Assembly (NCBI RefSeq): GCF_000420085.1
Contig: NZ_ATUG01000002.1
Span: 682,001 to 746,000 of the forward strand
Length of the DNA: 64,000 bases
Reading direction: 5' to 3'
Source: Desulfospira joergensenii DSM 10085
Lineage (GTDB): Bacteria > Desulfobacterota > Desulfobacteria > Desulfobacterales > Desulfobacteraceae
In this document: piece after piece, positions 63,067-64,000 of the stretch
Numbering within the stretch: the first letter of the stretch is position 1
Layout: each line of letters opens with the position of its first letter
Notes under the pieces: model-generated
What the model saw: only the letters and a program-made list of their open reading frames with translations
The model's database searches: none
Told to the model about the DNA's origin: nothing
Translations under genes and position numbers: made by a program

Positions 63067-63816
63067 ATGTCTGGTCAAGATTATGTTAAGAATCCCGCCT
63101 ATTCCGAGCCTGAGACTCCAGGCCTGCCGCCAAGCGATATGGTCCTCGATCCCCAAAGGTCCGCTTTGGTCGTGATCGACCCTCAGAACGATTTTCTGCA
63201 TGAAACCGGTGTGGCGTGGGGGGTTGTAGGGGAATCCGTGATGGAACACAATGTTGTGCAGCATCTTGAAGACTTGTTTAAAGCAGCAAAAAGCGCCAGT
63301 CTGCCGGTCTTCATCTCTCCCCATTACTACTATCCCCATGACCACAGGTGGAAATTTGAAGGCGCCCTGGAAAAAGTCATGCATTCCATTGGCATGTTCG
63401 ACCGCCCCGGGGCACTTGATGTAACCGGTTTGGAAGGCTCTGGCGCTGACTTTGTCGACCGGTACAAATCCTACATAAACGATGGAAAGACGGTCATCGC
63501 CTCACCCCACAAGGTGTATGGGCCGGAACAGAACGACCTTGTCCTGCAGCTTCGCAAGCAGCATATCGACCAGGTCATCCTGGCCGGGATGTCTGCAAAC
63601 CTTTGTGTGGAAAGCCATATGCGGGCCTTGCTGGAAGCAGGCTTTGAAGTGGCCGTGGTCAAGAATGCCACTGCCGGCGCCATCATTCCGGAAGGAGACG
63701 GCTATCTTGCCGCCCTTGTCAACTTCCGTATGATGGCCAATGCGGTCTGGTCTACGAAAAAGGCCGTTGAAATGATGAAAGCCCTTGAAAACTCAGAAAT
63801 TCGGCGCAGCGCATAA
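63067..63816 (+). CDS. Isochorismatase-like cysteine hydrolase
   Basis: A 249-residue protein of the cysteine-hydrolase family. The catalytic triad is visible: Asp in LVVIDPQNDF, Lys in ASPHKVYGP and Cys in AGMSANLCVESHMRALLE, with the usual cis-peptide before the Cys loop. Such enzymes hydrolyse amides or enol ethers (nicotinamide, isochorismate, N-carbamoyl compounds). AAGGAG precedes the ATG. It is controlled by a sigma-54 promoter and followed by an exported protein gene, suggesting an inducible nitrogen or scavenging pathway. Confidence 0.92.
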   Translation: MSGQDYVKNPAYSEPETPGLPPSDMVLDPQRSALVVIDPQNDFLHETGVAWGVVGESVMEHNVVQHLEDLFKAAKSASLPVFISPHYYYPHDHRWKFEGALEKVMHSIGMFDRPGALDVTGLEGSGADFVDRYKSYINDGKTVIASPHKVYGPEQNDLVLQLRKQHIDQVILAGMSANLCVESHMRALLEAGFEVAVVKNATAGAIIPEGDGYLAALVNFRMMANAVWSTKKAVEMMKALENSEIRRSA

Positions 63817-63887
63817 CAGCTGCCCGCCGCAGGAACCTGGGAAAATCCCAGGTTTTGCAAAAATAAAAATAATATTTGGAGGACGTC

Positions 63888-64000
63888 ATGAAAAAAATAG
63901 TCAATACCATTATCGCAATTACCAGTCTCTGGCTTATGGCCGTATCAGCAGCAGCAGGTACAATAGATACCATTAAGATCATCGAACATCCGGGTTATTT
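63888..64000 (+). CDS. Exported protein, 5' end only (cut by window)
   Basis: Only 37 residues are present. ATG 63888 has GGAGGA upstream. The signal peptide reads KKIVNTIIAITSLWLMAVSA and is cleaved near AAA. The mature start GTIDTIKIIEHPGYF is too short to assign. From its position after an inducible hydrolase, a binding protein of a transporter is possible, without direct support. Confidence 0.75.
   Translation, partial: MKKIVNTIIAITSLWLMAVSAAAGTIDTIKIIEHPGY

Noticed and set aside
1..64000. CRISPR arrays or rRNA genes
   Set aside because: No regularly spaced 25-40-bp repeats and no rRNA-like segments were seen on either strand.

Overview
The window reads as a chromosome segment of a strictly anaerobic, sulfate-reducing-type deltaproteobacterium (Desulfobacterota, Desulfobacteraceae-like). 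This is inferred from a lactate-oxidation locus of the Desulfovibrio/Desulfobacter kind, a DsrE-like protein, the futalosine menaquinone gene mqnD, many CCG/ferredoxin-type Fe-S proteins and TRAP/TAXI transport genes. Most of the window is GC-rich with tightly packed operons. The stretches 10.6-16.4 kb and 51-61 kb are visibly more AT-rich and mobile.

Layout. 1-8.5 kb: a divergent lactate/2-hydroxyacid locus, with a GlcD/GlcF-type oxidase leftward and a TRAP transporter plus LUD-domain (LutC and LutB-LutA fusion) genes rightward. Three TGGT-N3-ACC(A/T) operator-like palindromes lie in the divergent promoter region. 8.6-10.1 kb: two unknown proteins. 10.55-16.39 kb: a 5.8-kb element integrated in the 3' half of a tRNA-Thr(CGT) gene, bounded by a 45-bp duplication. 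It carries a tyrosine integrase, small HTH/RHH regulators, a possible HEPN cargo protein and a rolling-circle (HUH) Rep. 16.6-19.0 kb: a ThiY/SsuA-type ABC importer.

19.0-28.0 kb (leftward): the most interesting unit. A small conserved helical protein, a TIR-domain protein and an nSTAND-TM-TPR protein are followed by a previously uncalled 59-residue peptide. Its last 25 residues are eight consecutive Trp-X-Asn triplets plus a final Trp. Two overlapping radical-SAM/SPASM maturases and an ABC exporter follow. I interpret this as a cyclophane ('triceptide'-like) RiPP pathway physically coupled to a TIR/STAND conflict module.

28.7-33.9 kb: a beta-flower protein, a PilZ protein, a TAXI binding protein coupled to a hybrid histidine kinase, a DsrE-like protein and two decayed genes (a C25-type peptidase and an Asp/Glu racemase). 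34.0-42.8 kb (leftward): a housekeeping run of mqnD, tilS, ftsH, folP, a YbbR-like lipoprotein, coaX, a TIGR03790 protein and an arginase-fold protein. 43.1-48.7 kb: uvrA, a molybdopterin oxidoreductase and a Cys-rich DUF3795 protein. 48.9-51.0 kb: an arsenic operon (arsR-arsC-acr3) behind a near-consensus promoter.

51-61 kb: an accessory region that looks like a cluster of integron gene cassettes without an integrase. It has attC-like sites, an IS splitting a C-GCAxxG-C-C family gene, a hydrolase, an old yellow enzyme, SelO, a GFA protein and a lipoprotein, with degenerate dispersed repeats between them. 61.2-64 kb: a sigma-54 activator divergent from a sigma-54-promoted isochorismatase-type hydrolase, followed by an exported protein cut by the window edge.
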